62,239 bases of DNA from Setomelanomma holmii (Eukaryota; Ascomycota; Dothideomycetes; Pleosporales; Phaeosphaeriaceae): contig ML978308.1 of NCBI GenBank assembly GCA_010015745.1, forward strand, positions 1 to 62,239. Reading direction: 5' to 3'. Both the position numbers and the translations under genes were made by a program. Below are positions 32,908 to 43,193 of this stretch, one piece after another; the stretch's first letter is position 1; each line of letters begins with the position of its first letter. Under the pieces are notes generated by a model. It was not told where the DNA came from, searched no databases, and saw only the letters and a list, made by a program, of their open reading frames with translations.

Positions 32908-34317
32908 ATGGCACCTGAGTTAAGACCGCGAACTTCTCAAGTCAAGCCAAGCAGCTATGCGACCAGTATCGAAAACCTCAGGACCCCAAATCCTGCAAGC
33001 TTTCGATCAGGCGTCGCGACAAATTCAATCTTGCATGGGGAGAGTGCGCCGCCAATATACACAATCGATCTTTCTCTTCCGCCAGCCGAGCGCTATACGC
33101 ATGTTCTCAAGGACTTTCGGTTAGCTCTTACTCACCTTCCGGTTCTTCTAGACGAGATATTTGACGCTGTTCGCGTACCGAATAGGATCTTGCATGGAAT
33201 AGTACGTTTGCTTTTACGCAGAGTATACGACCAAGAGCAACATGAAGAATTGAAGGGCATCAGCGGAAGCCTAGGCTTGCCGATGCATCTTCTTGTTGCC
33301 TACAATGTCTTGTTGGATCTGTTCATGGGCTGCACGAGTGGCGGTGCGCGTGCGCAGCCTCCAGATTCCGTGGTGCCCAGGATGATGCATTTCCGAACCT
33401 TGGATTGGGGCATGCCGGCGCTGCGGGATGTTGTGGTGCAATACAACTTCGTAGAGCGACCCGGTGGAGATGTCATTGCAAGAACGATCAGCTACGTTGG
33501 GTATGTGGGTGTGCTGACCGGAGTAAAGCAGAATCTCAGTGTTAGCATCAACTTCCGGCCATGTCACAACGACGATGCCTCGTGGATCACAAATTGTAGT
33601 TTCCGCTTGCATCAGATTGCAGTGTTGCTGGGTGTTCGACCGAGCATAGCATCGATACTGCGAAATTTCATTCTGCCGCATACCACACGCCGGGAGGACT
33701 GCAAAGAAGGAGAGAAGAAGACTGTGCAGATTGCCGAGCGTCCTATATACGGACAATCAGATATCTATACGACTTTGCCAAGCATGTCGACAACAGCCGC
33801 GTACCTAATCTTCAGTACGCCTCACGAGACTATCATCCTTGAGAAGGACAGAAAAACTGCAAAAACTCTCAAGTCTTCGTCTTTCATCGCCACCACCAAT
33901 CACGACGAGTCCTACGACACGAACCAGGATGCAGATCACACGCAAGCAGCCCACATCGCTCATGCAAAGCAGCAGTCGCTTGGTCAAGACATTGAGTACA
34001 TCATTGAAGAAAGTGTTCACAGAAAGAAATGTCTTGCGGGAAAGTGGGAGACGTGGTTGTCCAAGCAAAAGAAGGGCTCAAGGAGAGATCAGAAGAGGCC
34101 TGTTGAAGGAAGCGAGGGAGGCGTTCCGCTCGAGACGCTGAAAGAGTGGATGCAAGCGAATCCTACTAGTAATCAAGAGACGCATTTTGTGTGCATTATG
34201 GATCCTGCGAGAGGGGAGTTCAAGTGGGTCAGACGGTACGACGAGGGAGACATAAGAGGAGAATCGGGTGACGAGAGAAGTGAGATGGGTGACAATGACG
34301 TTGACGTTTCTGAATAG
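32908..34317 (+). CDS. Acid ceramidase / NAAA-like Ntn hydrolase
   Basis: Single exon, 469 residues. The acid ceramidase / N-acylethanolamine acid amidase pattern is visible: a helical pro-region, then LLVAYNVLLDLFMGCTSGGA with the likely nucleophile Cys142, which in this family becomes the new N-terminus after self-cleavage. This is followed by MHFRTLDWGMPALRD (the conserved R-T-L/M-D-W) and SVSINFRP. The C-terminal part contains TNHD, typical of the family active site, and a charged extension ending DVDVSE. I see no signal peptide, although lysosomal animal relatives have one. Fungal homologues are mostly uncharacterised. Amide hydrolysis of ceramide or N-acylethanolamine-like lipids is inferred. 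Confidence 0.82.
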   Translation: MAPELRPRTSQVKPSSYATSIENLRTPNPASFRSGVATNSILHGESAPPIYTIDLSLPPAERYTHVLKDFRLALTHLPVLLDEIFDAVRVPNRILHGIVRLLLRRVYDQEQHEELKGISGSLGLPMHLLVAYNVLLDLFMGCTSGGARAQPPDSVVPRMMHFRTLDWGMPALRDVVVQYNFVERPGGDVIARTISYVGYVGVLTGVKQNLSVSINFRPCHNDDASWITNCSFRLHQIAVLLGVRPSIASILRNFILPHTTRREDCKEGEKKTVQIAERPIYGQSDIYTTLPSMSTTAAYLIFSTPHETIILEKDRKTAKTLKSSSFIATTNHDESYDTNQDADHTQAAHIAHAKQQSLGQDIEYIIEESVHRKKCLAGKWETWLSKQKKGSRRDQKRPVEGSEGGVPLETLKEWMQANPTSNQETHFVCIMDPARGEFKWVRRYDEGDIRGESGDERSEMGDNDVDVSE

Positions 34318-34468
34318 CTGGGAGTGAAAGCTGCCTGCAAGGGTTTGTCACGTGTCTGGTGCCAACCTCCGAAACACTACTTACGGTGGCTCCAGACCGC
34401 TCCTTTCCTCGCACTCTACTCCACCGGCCAATCGTCAACTTAACCTCGTGCGTACGCGACTATCCTCA

Positions 34469-35266
34469 ATGTCTCCCACAACCCCGTCCATCACACTATC
34501 GGACCTTGGATTCCTCCCAGCTGAGATATTCAATCGCGTACTCGCCTTCGTACTCGACCCAGTTCAGTCCGAGGTCGCGGAGACCCCGACAACTTTCCGC
34601 GATTATCGGTTGGATACTGCTATATTGCGCGTCAACAAAGGCGCCCACGAGGTCGCGAAGAGCTATCTGCATCATGGTCTTGCTTGGGTGCGTCTAGATC
34701 TCAACTGGGATACACTTTTCTTCGAGCCACACTGGTGTGGGGTTCCGTACATCAATCTCGATTGCGCAGATACACACAAAACCATACCTTGTCGTAAGCG
34801 GGTGACTCCAAAAGGCGAGCCTCAAAACAAGACACTCCCTCCGGTCGCATACACGTACGGATGAAGTTCCCAACAGCTTTTGTCTCTTGGGCAGAATGAG
34901 ATCAGAAAGCAATGCTTCAACTCACCATTCGGCTCATTCTTGTCGATTGTGATCCTCAAGCGGGATTGGCGAAATTCTGTGATCGTTCTACGCATGAATG
35001 ATCTAGCTTACTGCCATCAGGTTCTCCCAACGCACGACATTCCAAACAAGATCCTCGCGTTGCGCAGCACCGTGGGCACGTCGATGGAAGTTCGCATCCT
35101 GTCGGGACAGCACAACTCACGGTACAAGTTCATGGTCGACAGGCTCAAGATCCTTAGCGGACCTTTCCATGAGATCTCCTTCACGGGCGGATATGATACT
35201 GCACATACAGCGGCAGTAGGCGCCATGGTCGAGATGCGAAGACTAGGCCAAGACCATGGCATTTAG
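34469..35266 (+). pseudogene. F-box-like family gene with internal TGA
   Basis: A single reading frame of 266 codons from ATG 34469 is interrupted once, by TGA at 34862-34864 after 131 codons, and continues in the same frame to 35266. Intron removal does not bypass the stop: the candidate donor GTACGG at 34855 has the wrong phase. The N-terminus (LGFLPAEIFNRVLAFVLDP) is F-box-like, followed by AILRVNKGAHEVAKSYL, the pattern of a fungal family with an F-box-like start and conserved R-V-N-K. The second half (FLSIVILKRDWRN, FMVDRLKILSGPF) belongs to the same family. It is similar to the protein at 49489-49959. It may be a recent pseudogene or a 131-residue truncated product. Confidence 0.6.
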
Positions 35267-35337
35267 AAAGAAAGCGAGAAATCGGCAGTAGCTAGACACC
35301 CTCTCCTTATTTCGTCTGATATCTGCTATCCACTCAA

Positions 35338-36825
35338 TCACGCCAAATCAACCTCCCTTCCCCTCCTCCTCAAAATAACCTGAATACAATCAACCTTCTC
35401 CATCCCCATCCCTTCCTGCTCCGCATCCTTTGCACCCCACACATCCCTAACATCCCTCGCCACCCTCCTCAAGCTCGGAAACTTCTTCTCTTCATACATG
35501 TCTTCGAACCTTTGCTCCACAAATGCCCGCTGCGAGGCATCGATGGCTTCACAGCCGGCCGTGAATAGCGGCCAGATGTGCGCAGACGTCAAGGGTGAAG
35601 ATACGGGTACGAAACTGACAAGGGAGAGGCAGCGCGTTACGTGCTCCATGCTGATGGGGTTTGGGGCGCCGATGGAGAGCCACGTGCGGTAGAGGTAGAT
35701 GAAAGCTGCGTGGCGATATGCTTCTGCCGTTAGGCTGATGTCTGATACAGTTTTGCTGCTTGAGAAGTCCATGGCTAGTAAGGTTTGCTGGATGTCTCTG
35801 CCAGTTGCGTCTTCTTCTTCGGAAAGTGATGCGGTGTGTTCCGTTGATTGGCGTTCTTTGATGGCGTGTTGCAGTTGGCTTATGCGTGCTACTGCTAGCA
35901 GGACTTGGGCGATGCTTTGCATGTCTGCTTCGCCTTCTACGGCGGCGAAGTTGGTATCGTGGTCGGAGAGGGGTCGTGAGCCACGGGAGACGGAGGAGAG
36001 AATGTCGTGGTACGCAAAGAGGCTCAGTAGAAAGTTGGATGTAGACGAAGACGACGAATGCGTTGATGCTGCGCGCCGTGAAATCATTGCTTTTGCGCCT
36101 GCAAGGTGGTTTGCGACGGCGCCGTCGTTATCGCCACCGAAGAGTCGTGCGGATACTTGCATCATGAGAACGGTCGCAAGTGCTGGCTCTGTGACCGCCT
36201 GCTCTGGGTCCTGAACGATGTCTTGCAGTTCGTGAATCGCATCTTGCTGATAGCGATATGCTTGGACTCTTAGCGATGGGTCATTGCTCGAGAGTGCAAG
36301 GTGGTTCGCTGCCATGGACAGGATCGTGGATCGTAGAGCCGCTGAATCATGCACCATGGCAGTCAGATGCAGCTGAAACGGCGTCACATGCTCCTTTCGG
36401 GGTGCGACGGAGATGAGATTGGATAGACGCTCGACCCAGTAGTGCAGGAGCCATCTGTCGCTTGACAAAAGACTTGATGACGAAGGTGATGAGGCCAATG
36501 GCAGCAAAGGTAGACTGTAGGTCGAATCTGGTGAAGGCTCGCCAAAGCTAGGACTCGTGTACGTCGCTGTTGTCGAGGGAATACTGAGTGTGGATGTTGG
36601 ACTGGAGCCCTTGTCCTGATCCATCGATGTCTTCCTCTTCGTTCGTCGCGGCTTTTTGGCAGGTGTGCTGATGTTGCCGTCTTGCCATTTCAACTTGACG
36701 CCGTACCCTTTGCATGTGATCTTAAGTCTCATACAGCGCCCGCAATGCGGCTTTTGTTCGTCGCACTTATACCCGGCTTCCCTGCAGGTCCAGCATCCGG
36801 TCCTCGATCTCTTGTGCGTCGCCAT
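35338..36825 (-). CDS. Zn2Cys6 fungal transcription factor
   Basis: Single exon, 495 residues. The Zn2Cys6 binuclear cluster is at the very N-terminus: CWTCREAGYKC, then CGRCMRLKITC (residues about 11-38). A basic nuclear-localisation-like stretch (KKPRRTKRK) and a Ser/Thr-rich linker follow. The remainder resembles the Fungal_trans_2 regulatory domain, with LHYWVERLSNLISVAP, LRSTILSMAANHLAL, VTEPALATVLMMQVSARLFGG and the AYRHAAFIYLYRTWL segment near the end. This class includes regulators of nutrient and secondary metabolism, but no adjacent biosynthetic core gene is present, so the regulon cannot be inferred. Confidence 0.88.
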   Translation of the reverse strand: MATHKRSRTGCWTCREAGYKCDEQKPHCGRCMRLKITCKGYGVKLKWQDGNISTPAKKPRRTKRKTSMDQDKGSSPTSTLSIPSTTATYTSPSFGEPSPDSTYSLPLLPLASSPSSSSLLSSDRWLLHYWVERLSNLISVAPRKEHVTPFQLHLTAMVHDSAALRSTILSMAANHLALSSNDPSLRVQAYRYQQDAIHELQDIVQDPEQAVTEPALATVLMMQVSARLFGGDNDGAVANHLAGAKAMISRRAASTHSSSSSTSNFLLSLFAYHDILSSVSRGSRPLSDHDTNFAAVEGEADMQSIAQVLLAVARISQLQHAIKERQSTEHTASLSEEEDATGRDIQQTLLAMDFSSSKTVSDISLTAEAYRHAAFIYLYRTWLSIGAPNPISMEHVTRCLSLVSFVPVSSPLTSAHIWPLFTAGCEAIDASQRAFVEQRFEDMYEEKKFPSLRRVARDVRDVWGAKDAEQEGMGMEKVDCIQVILRRRGREVDLA

Positions 36826-37334
36826 CCGGATGTCCAGGGCATCTTCATTGCAGAGTCCGCTACGTATTTGAGCCCATTGATTCGAACAATCAGGGCGCTC
36901 GAAATTATTGCATCACACTTGTGGTTGGTAGATGCAATGAAAATGAGATGGACTGATGAGGCGCGCGGATTTACTTCTTTCGCGTTTAACTTAGTCGGCC
37001 AACCAAGGATCGTCCACGAAAACGACACTAGCTCGAGCAGCGAGTCATGTCAACGACAACTCAACAACCATAGAAGTCGTACCCTAGCCATGTGCGATAG
37101 CCTTATTCTTTTCATATGGTGACTATAATGATAGAAAAAATGGTTGAACAGATGCATGTGCTACTCCGTGCTGCATACTTTAGGACTTTCTGCGCAAGGC
37201 TGCTAGGCAACAGCCGGCAACTCATGCCATTTGGCTTGCAGTTCGTCCTCGACCACCTTCCGCGACACCAGAGAGGGAATCATAGAAGGACTTACTGCAC
37301 ATCATCGAAGTTTCAAGCGTCAACTGTACTTACG
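36826..37334. other. Intergenic, no gene seen
   Basis: About 510 bp between the divergently oriented Zn2Cys6 gene and the HET pseudogene. Only short frames with no recognisable motif. Confidence 0.35.
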
Positions 37335-38814
37335 ATGAACGTTACCACGGAACGCAGCCGTGAGTTTTGCCATTTCTGCTCGAGCATGACGGTCGAAGTA
37401 CTCCGAAGCTCTGCTGGATACATGCACGCAGAATCCGGGATCGAGTTCGATCGAGTTCGATGGGGTTCTCCAATTAGACTGCCCTCTCTGTAGCCATCTT
37501 TGGCCCTACCAAGCAGAGCAACAGCAAGTTCTGGAGGATCTCACCACATCCACGGGCGAGAACAACGGGATCAGACTCAAAATCGAAGTTACCGACAGCG
37601 GAACTGTACTAAGGGCATACATAAACGGACGCAGGGTGATTGCAATGGTAGGTCATCATCAGCTTATGCTTTATGTCACTGTTGAAGAAGGTAAGTTCTG
37701 GTTCGTTAAGATTTCCAGATGTGTCCTTACGCATCCAAAATCTATTCAAAGATATAACGAGTGCCAAGGTCTACAATATACACTATAATTGGCTGGCACC
37801 GAGAGAGCTGAGAGATGTATAGATTCTATGGCCAAGGCTTACTACCTTACTACCGAGGCTGAGTGGAAAGACTCTGGTTCTGAGTTCCACCTGGGCAGAT
37901 ATAAGTCCTGAATAAGAACTTGCCAAGACAGTCATCCTAGTTGTCTAGAAGATACCGAAAGCGGATCTTATGCCGATGCAATTGAGCCGGGTCGACTCAT
38001 TTACCTCGGGGACGATGTGGCAGATTTGCGTTTAGTAGACACAGAAAACGTAGCGAAACCACTTTGGTATGCGACACTGAGTCATTGTTGGGGCCCAGAG
38101 GGTCTACCTGATCAGGCGAAGACAACTCAAGAGGCTCTTGAGCTTCACAAGCAAGAGATCAGGACCGAACATTTGCCTCGTACGTTTCGCGATGCAATAC
38201 ATGCCACCAAAGGACTAGGGCTCGAGTATCTGTGGATAGATGCGCTCTGCATTATTCAGGGTTCGAAGGCTGATTGGATCCAAGAAGGCATCAAGCTTGC
38301 ATCAATCTATGCCAATTCTACGATCACCTTGGCAGCTGAATCAGCTAGGGACTCGAGCGAAGGTCTCTTCTCGTCAACCGTCGCGCCTGACACGTATGCT
38401 GGAGACGTACTGCATGTCAAAGAATCGCTAGTAATTGGCCAGACATGCAAGTTGATATTCTCAGACTCACCTTCCATGTCCATGAAACCAAAACCGGCGC
38501 TGAGTCTCTGTCAGCGTGCATGGACACTTCAAGAGCGGATGCTTTCGCCACGTGTATTACACTTCTTCGAGACGGGCGTCCTCTGGGAATGTCGTCAACA
38601 ATACGAAATGTGGCACAGATTACCTACGGTCAATGCCTTTGGCGAGGTATCTGGCGGCCGCTTGGACCTCCGTGGCCCAGTGCTCACTGGCCACCCGGAG
38701 ACTGGTCATTTCCATCTTGATGGGTCACCCCTCTACCTTGCATGGAGCAGACCATCGCTCTATAGCCCTATGCCGAGTAGCCAAGATGACGACAACGAAA
38801 AAGAATCGACATAG
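37335..38814 (+). pseudogene. HET-domain gene, broken
   Basis: Plus-strand HET (heterokaryon incompatibility) gene. From ATG 37335 it begins with a Cys-containing N-terminal region (REFCHFCSS). A perfect 10-bp tandem duplication (37441-37460) shifts the frame. The next part (DCPLCSHLW) continues in another frame to a possible intron starting GTAAGT near 37691. Further down, TGA at 37909-37911 interrupts a frame reading IRTCQDSHPSCLE, and the HET domain proper follows: YATLSHCWG (38071-38097), LPRTFRDAIHATKGLGLEYLWIDALCIIQ (about 38176-38262), AES and CQRAWTLQERMLSPR (about 38509-38553). It stops at 38812-38814, before the usual C-terminal region. Such genes act in non-self recognition and cell death. 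This copy carries at least two disabling changes. Confidence 0.75.
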
Positions 38815-40009
38815 CCCATCATCGATGAGATGGAGCTCGTATGCTTGTTACTGTGCTCCAGCGATACGCTTGTCTATTTTCTTGTCCTTGGGAAGGTGCA
38901 TTCGCCTAATATTTTTCGAAGACATGATATCACGTCTCTCAACGTCCATAACAAGTACAAATTAGGATCGAGAGATGCAACTATCTTCTTGGCATGGTTG
39001 GATAGAAGCCGAAAACAAGACATTGTTTTGATTTAGACATCTTCTAGCGGACATAGTGGCACGGTCATGCCCACAGCGATTATTTTGGAGTCCGAATGGA
39101 ATCAAGGGCACGAATAGTCCTAGAGAGCACAGGTTGTAGTATCCTAGACGTTTACGTCTGCATGTACCGCTCATATGACACCGCCTGCGCAACCGAAAGA
39201 ATGCGCAGCCAGCTCTAATGGAGCACTTGTTTTCCTCTCCGCAGCGCTATATCGCAACCGCCCAATAGGTTATCTCGAGTAGCGACGATACAAAACGTAA
39301 AGAGGCTGATGAGATGGTGCGGTTGAACTGTCTGATGGTGCGTGGAGGAAGAAGAAACGTGAGGCGCGAAAATTTATTTGAAATGTATTACGCTAGCGCA
39401 GCCGCTACTGGAGGCTTGGCAGCCAAGAATATCTCTAGGAACAACAACACCACATTTTCGATCGCGATGCCCATTTTCGATCGCGATGCACATTTTGTGT
39501 ATCGTGGTACCCAGATGTATTTGAAATCAATATCAGGAGGGTGCAAAGGGTGCATTCAAGACGCGACCATGGCCTAACAGACGCGTTGAAATCCCTTGGT
39601 TACTCTGCTTACTTAGTAGGTCGCCATTAATAATCGGGAAGCGCACCAACTGTTGGCCCCCGGAAGCGCATCAACTGTGCATCCACGCGCAACATCGATC
39701 GTCAATCAACTCCAAGATGGTTCTGAATTCTTCTGCCGCGGACTTCGCCATCTGTTGCACGCGTTTCATTGGAGTTCTCTCTTGCAGACATGACTGACGT
39801 CGCCGAACGCCTCCCCTGCAGTTCCGCCCTGTCGAGTTGGGTTCAGCCTCTGCCTGCAACACTGCCCCAAAGCCTCATCCAAGCGGGGCGCTTGACTTGA
39901 AGAGTCGGTGACATAAGGGTGCTATGATGTTCACAGTAGCTTGGCTTTATAAAAGCGACTAGGACGTCTGATCGACGGAAGCATTATAGCACAGCACTCA
40001 ACTCCTATC
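38815..40009. other. Intergenic, no gene seen
   Basis: About 1.2 kb. A short frame at 38830-39036 may be decayed HET downstream sequence. A two-copy 18-bp tandem repeat lies at 39453-39489. Nothing else is supported. Confidence 0.35.
39453..39489. repeat. Short tandem repeat, 18-bp unit
   Basis: Two identical copies of an 18-bp unit (CATTTTCGATCGCGATGC) separated by one base, followed by a third partial copy (CATTTTG). The unit contains the palindromes CGATCG and TCGCGA. Confidence 0.8.
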
Positions 40010-41636
40010 ATGGATCGCTCCACGAAACCATCGTTCAATTTTGTTAACCTCAAACACCCAGACGACCTCAAAGATGAAGAGACGCAGCTTCGGATACGAC
40101 GGTTGGCCATGACCGAGGTTGGTAAAGCGAGACGCAAACCGAAGACGAAGAGGGCACGCAACGAGATCGTCCTTGAGTTTCGCAACCTCAGCGAGAAGAG
40201 AGCAGACATCGACCGCCTTGGTGGCGGTGCTATTGACCCTTTTGGCCCCTATCCTATTACCCTTGATCATACCGGTCGAGCGTTACTTGCCAACAGTAGG
40301 TGCATTATCCCGATTTGATCATCCTCTTTCCTGACCTGGCATAGTCTTCGAACCGAGCTCCAATCATACCAACCATCTGCGCGGTTCTTGGTATCCAGTG
40401 GGTCTTTCTAGTGAGGTGGCATTCCTCAACATGCTCGCCAATTCCCAGAACTTCATTTTCCAGAAGCAACATGGGTACTTTCCATCGCAAGATGATCCGC
40501 TAGCCTTGACGTATCATCACAAGGCACTTCGCCGCGCGGGTGAGATGATGAAATTGCCTCAGACCCACAACAGTGAAGATGCCATCAGCGTTGTTGTCTC
40601 CTTCATGTGCCACCATGTAAGCGTGCTCCACATTGTGTACATTGCACACGACTGATCTTCTGTAGGCCATCCTCGGGAATTTCGCGGGAAACGAGTGGTT
40701 CAAGCATCGCAACGCTCTCCTGAAGATCATCGGCCTCCGCGGCGGGTTTGAGGCAGTCAAGACAGAAAATCTTCGTATCACACTGTCATGGTAGGCATCT
40801 CAATCACTGGGGCCTTGTGGGCCTATTGTCAAGCCTTTGGACCATGGTTGGTGGCTGACCCGCGTTACAGGGCGGACCTTCTGGGCTCATTCTTCCAAGA
40901 CATTCAACCGGTAGCACCTCTACCGCAGAAGTGGGAGGCGCACTCGCAATCTCCTCCTAACTCGCCTCAACTGTACAGACCGACCTCTTTGGCATGGAAA
41001 CAACAAATGCCGATGCGGACGGCTTGGATAACTATTTTCGACGATATTGTTCAATTGCTCTCCCACGACCGTGCGTTTAACGAGAAGCAGCTAGTTTTAG
41101 CTGTCTCGAGCGGCTGCTGGATGGAGCCGACCTTGTGGCGGCTGCTCCAATTACGTCCCCTGAAACGCGGCAATGAGCGTGAGCACGTGATCGAAGAAGT
41201 CTGTCGTCTCGGCACTTTACTGTTTCTCGCACCTATATGGAGATTCATGGGGCAAACACCAGTCTGGACTGCTGCACTGTCGAGGAACTTGCTAATTGTC
41301 CTCATGAAGCACATGACAGAGTGGAAAGAGCTCCAACCACTACTTGTGTGGGTCCTTTACTTCTCTGCTATCGAGACCAGCGATCTTGGAGAACGGAGTC
41401 ACCTAGTCTTCATGCTAGCAATTCTCATAGGAAGTATGAAGCTTAACGCATGGGATGAGGTCATTCAGACAATTAAAGGTGTTCTGTGGGTCGAGAGGGT
41501 CTTCGCAGGGAGCGATGACCTAATTCGCGACGAAGTCATGACTACTGTAGTGCAAATCGCCACGCGCCCAGCTTTGGTAGATACTCCGCCAGCATTTCTA
41601 GAAGAACTTTCAGACAACGTTGTGGAGGAAAACTAA
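40010..41636 (+). CDS. Fungal-specific transcription-factor-domain protein without zinc cluster
   Basis: Four exons, 40010-40295, 40345-40616, 40666-40790 and 40871-41636 (introns 49, 49 and 80 nt), give 482 residues. It starts FNFVNLKHPDDLKDEETQLRIRRLAMTEVGKARRKPKTKR, a basic N-terminal block shared by the group often labelled tachykinin family protein in filamentous fungi. It continues with DPFGPYPI, ISVVVSFMCHHAILGNF and LRGGFEAVKTENLRITLSWADL, which fit the Fungal_trans_2-type regulatory region. There is no Zn2Cys6 motif. The role is unknown. The third intron is needed to avoid a stop directly after the LSW codons and restores SWADLLGSF. Confidence 0.75.
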
Positions 41637-42077
41637 GCCATTTTGGGAAAGACCATACCCCCGTTCTTGCATCCACCTATCGCGTTTTCTTTGTCATCGG
41701 GCTTCAGCCTTGCAGCCTTGTCGTAAGCCATACAGCCGCGTTGTCACGACTGCGGTTCAGATTGGATGCAACCTTCGTGCACAACTACATGAAACACGCT
41801 GACTTGAGCTTCAGCTTCATTTCCAATGGACCGTTTCCAAGCATCGTGATGATTACATGCTTCCTCTTCACCGGCGATGCTTTGGTCGCTTCCATAGCAC
41901 TTCGTCCGATTTCTGCAACATGCTGTGGGACGGATACGTTCCGCAGATGATGAAAAGAGCAAGTATATAAGAGGCACCACCGCTGCCTTCACCTCATCGT
42001 CACTCTGGACAAATACCAGCTCACCCTACCCCCAACCATCACCATAGTCCATATACCTACCACCGTAACTACTCACG
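41637..42077. promoter_or_regulatory. Intergenic / SDR promoter
   Basis: 441 bp. The last 80 bp before the SDR start are CA-rich with ACTCACGATGG at the start codon. No gene was seen. Confidence 0.3.
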
Positions 42078-43093
42078 ATGGAGAATCTCCCCCCAGACCA
42101 CTTTGTCAAAGCACAACAGTTCACTCCCAACGTCCATCGCGACCTATATCCCGCCATCGATCCCACGCAATCCTCGCTGTCGCAGAAGGGGAAAGTGGTC
42201 ATCGTGACAGGAGCTAGCCAAGGATTGGGAGCTCGAGTGAGACCTGCTGATGAACAGTTGTCATGAACACTGACTGACACGAATCAGGCATTCGTCCCAT
42301 CATTTGCTGCTGCAGGCGCGAAAGCAATTGTCCTCGTCGCTCGTAGTGCCGACAAGCTCAAGGAGGTTGCGGACACGGTCGCGAAGTCCCACCCAAACGT
42401 TGAGACACTAGTCGTGCCAACCGACATCGCCAACCCGACGTCGGTTGCTGACCTCTTCAATAAGGTCAAGGAGTACTATGGCCATGCTGATGTTCTTGTC
42501 AACAATGCCGGCATCTTCAAAGCCATCGCGCCTATCAAAGACGTCGACCAGCATGCTTGGTGGGAAGAACTGGTTGATTCACCCCTCTCTTCCACACCTG
42601 GTCCCTGTGCTAACCGATGTCCCAGACGCTCAATATCCGCGGCACATTCCTCGTGACCCACAACTTCCTCAAGTCTCTCCCAAGCCCAGACACGCCAGCC
42701 AAAATCGTCACGCTCACCACAGGCGCCGCATACGAGATCTTCCCCGGCCTCAGCGCTTACGGCCTGTCCAAACTCGCTGTTTTTGAACTCATGACGTACG
42801 TCGCAGCTGAGAAATTCAACGTCGTCGCCGTAGCCTTGCATCAAGGTATCGTCGATACCGAGATGACGGTTGACGTGTTCAAGCGTTTTGCACTTGACAC
42901 GCCTGAGCTGGTTGGTGGCGTTGGTGTGTGGCTTGCCAGTTGGGAGCAGAGTAGGGACTTCTTGAGTGGGAGGTTTGTCACGGCGAATTGGGATGTTGAT
43001 GACTTGGTGAAGATGAAGGAACAGATTTTGGAGTGGAATTTGTTGAAGATGAATATCAATGCGAAGTTGGGCGCAGAACAGTTTGAGAAGTGA
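42078..43093 (+). CDS. Short-chain dehydrogenase/reductase
   Basis: Three exons, 42078-42236, 42288-42572 and 42626-43093, give 303 residues. It has a classical SDR Rossmann fold. The cofactor motif TGASQGLG is followed, across intron 1, by AFVPSFAAAGAKAIVLVARS (the Arg suggests an NADP preference). Next come VLVNNAGIF, the LNIRGTFLV helix and the catalytic YGLSK, with the preceding LTTGAAYE strand supplying the active-site region. Intron 2 has a weak donor (GTTGAT) but a good branch (GCTAAC) and acceptor, and the join gives the expected WWEELTLNIRG. The substrate is unknown. A Fot1 transposon begins 100 bp downstream. Confidence 0.88.
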
Positions 43094-43193
43094 CGAATGA
43101 ACACTGGGGATGGAAGGTGATGAACGAGTGAAGCCGGGTACTGATGAATATAGTCGCACCTTGCATTCGAACGTGCTTTTCGGTCTTTTGCTA

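Noticed and set aside
34855..34894. Intron removing the TGA of the F-box-like gene
   Set aside because: The GTACGG donor and GGCAG acceptor exist, but joining them puts the downstream part into a frame that stops soon after. The good downstream frame is the unspliced one.
39453..39489. CRISPR-like or minisatellite array
   Set aside because: Only two full units and one partial, with a one-base spacer, in a fungal nuclear sequence. A simple local duplication is enough.
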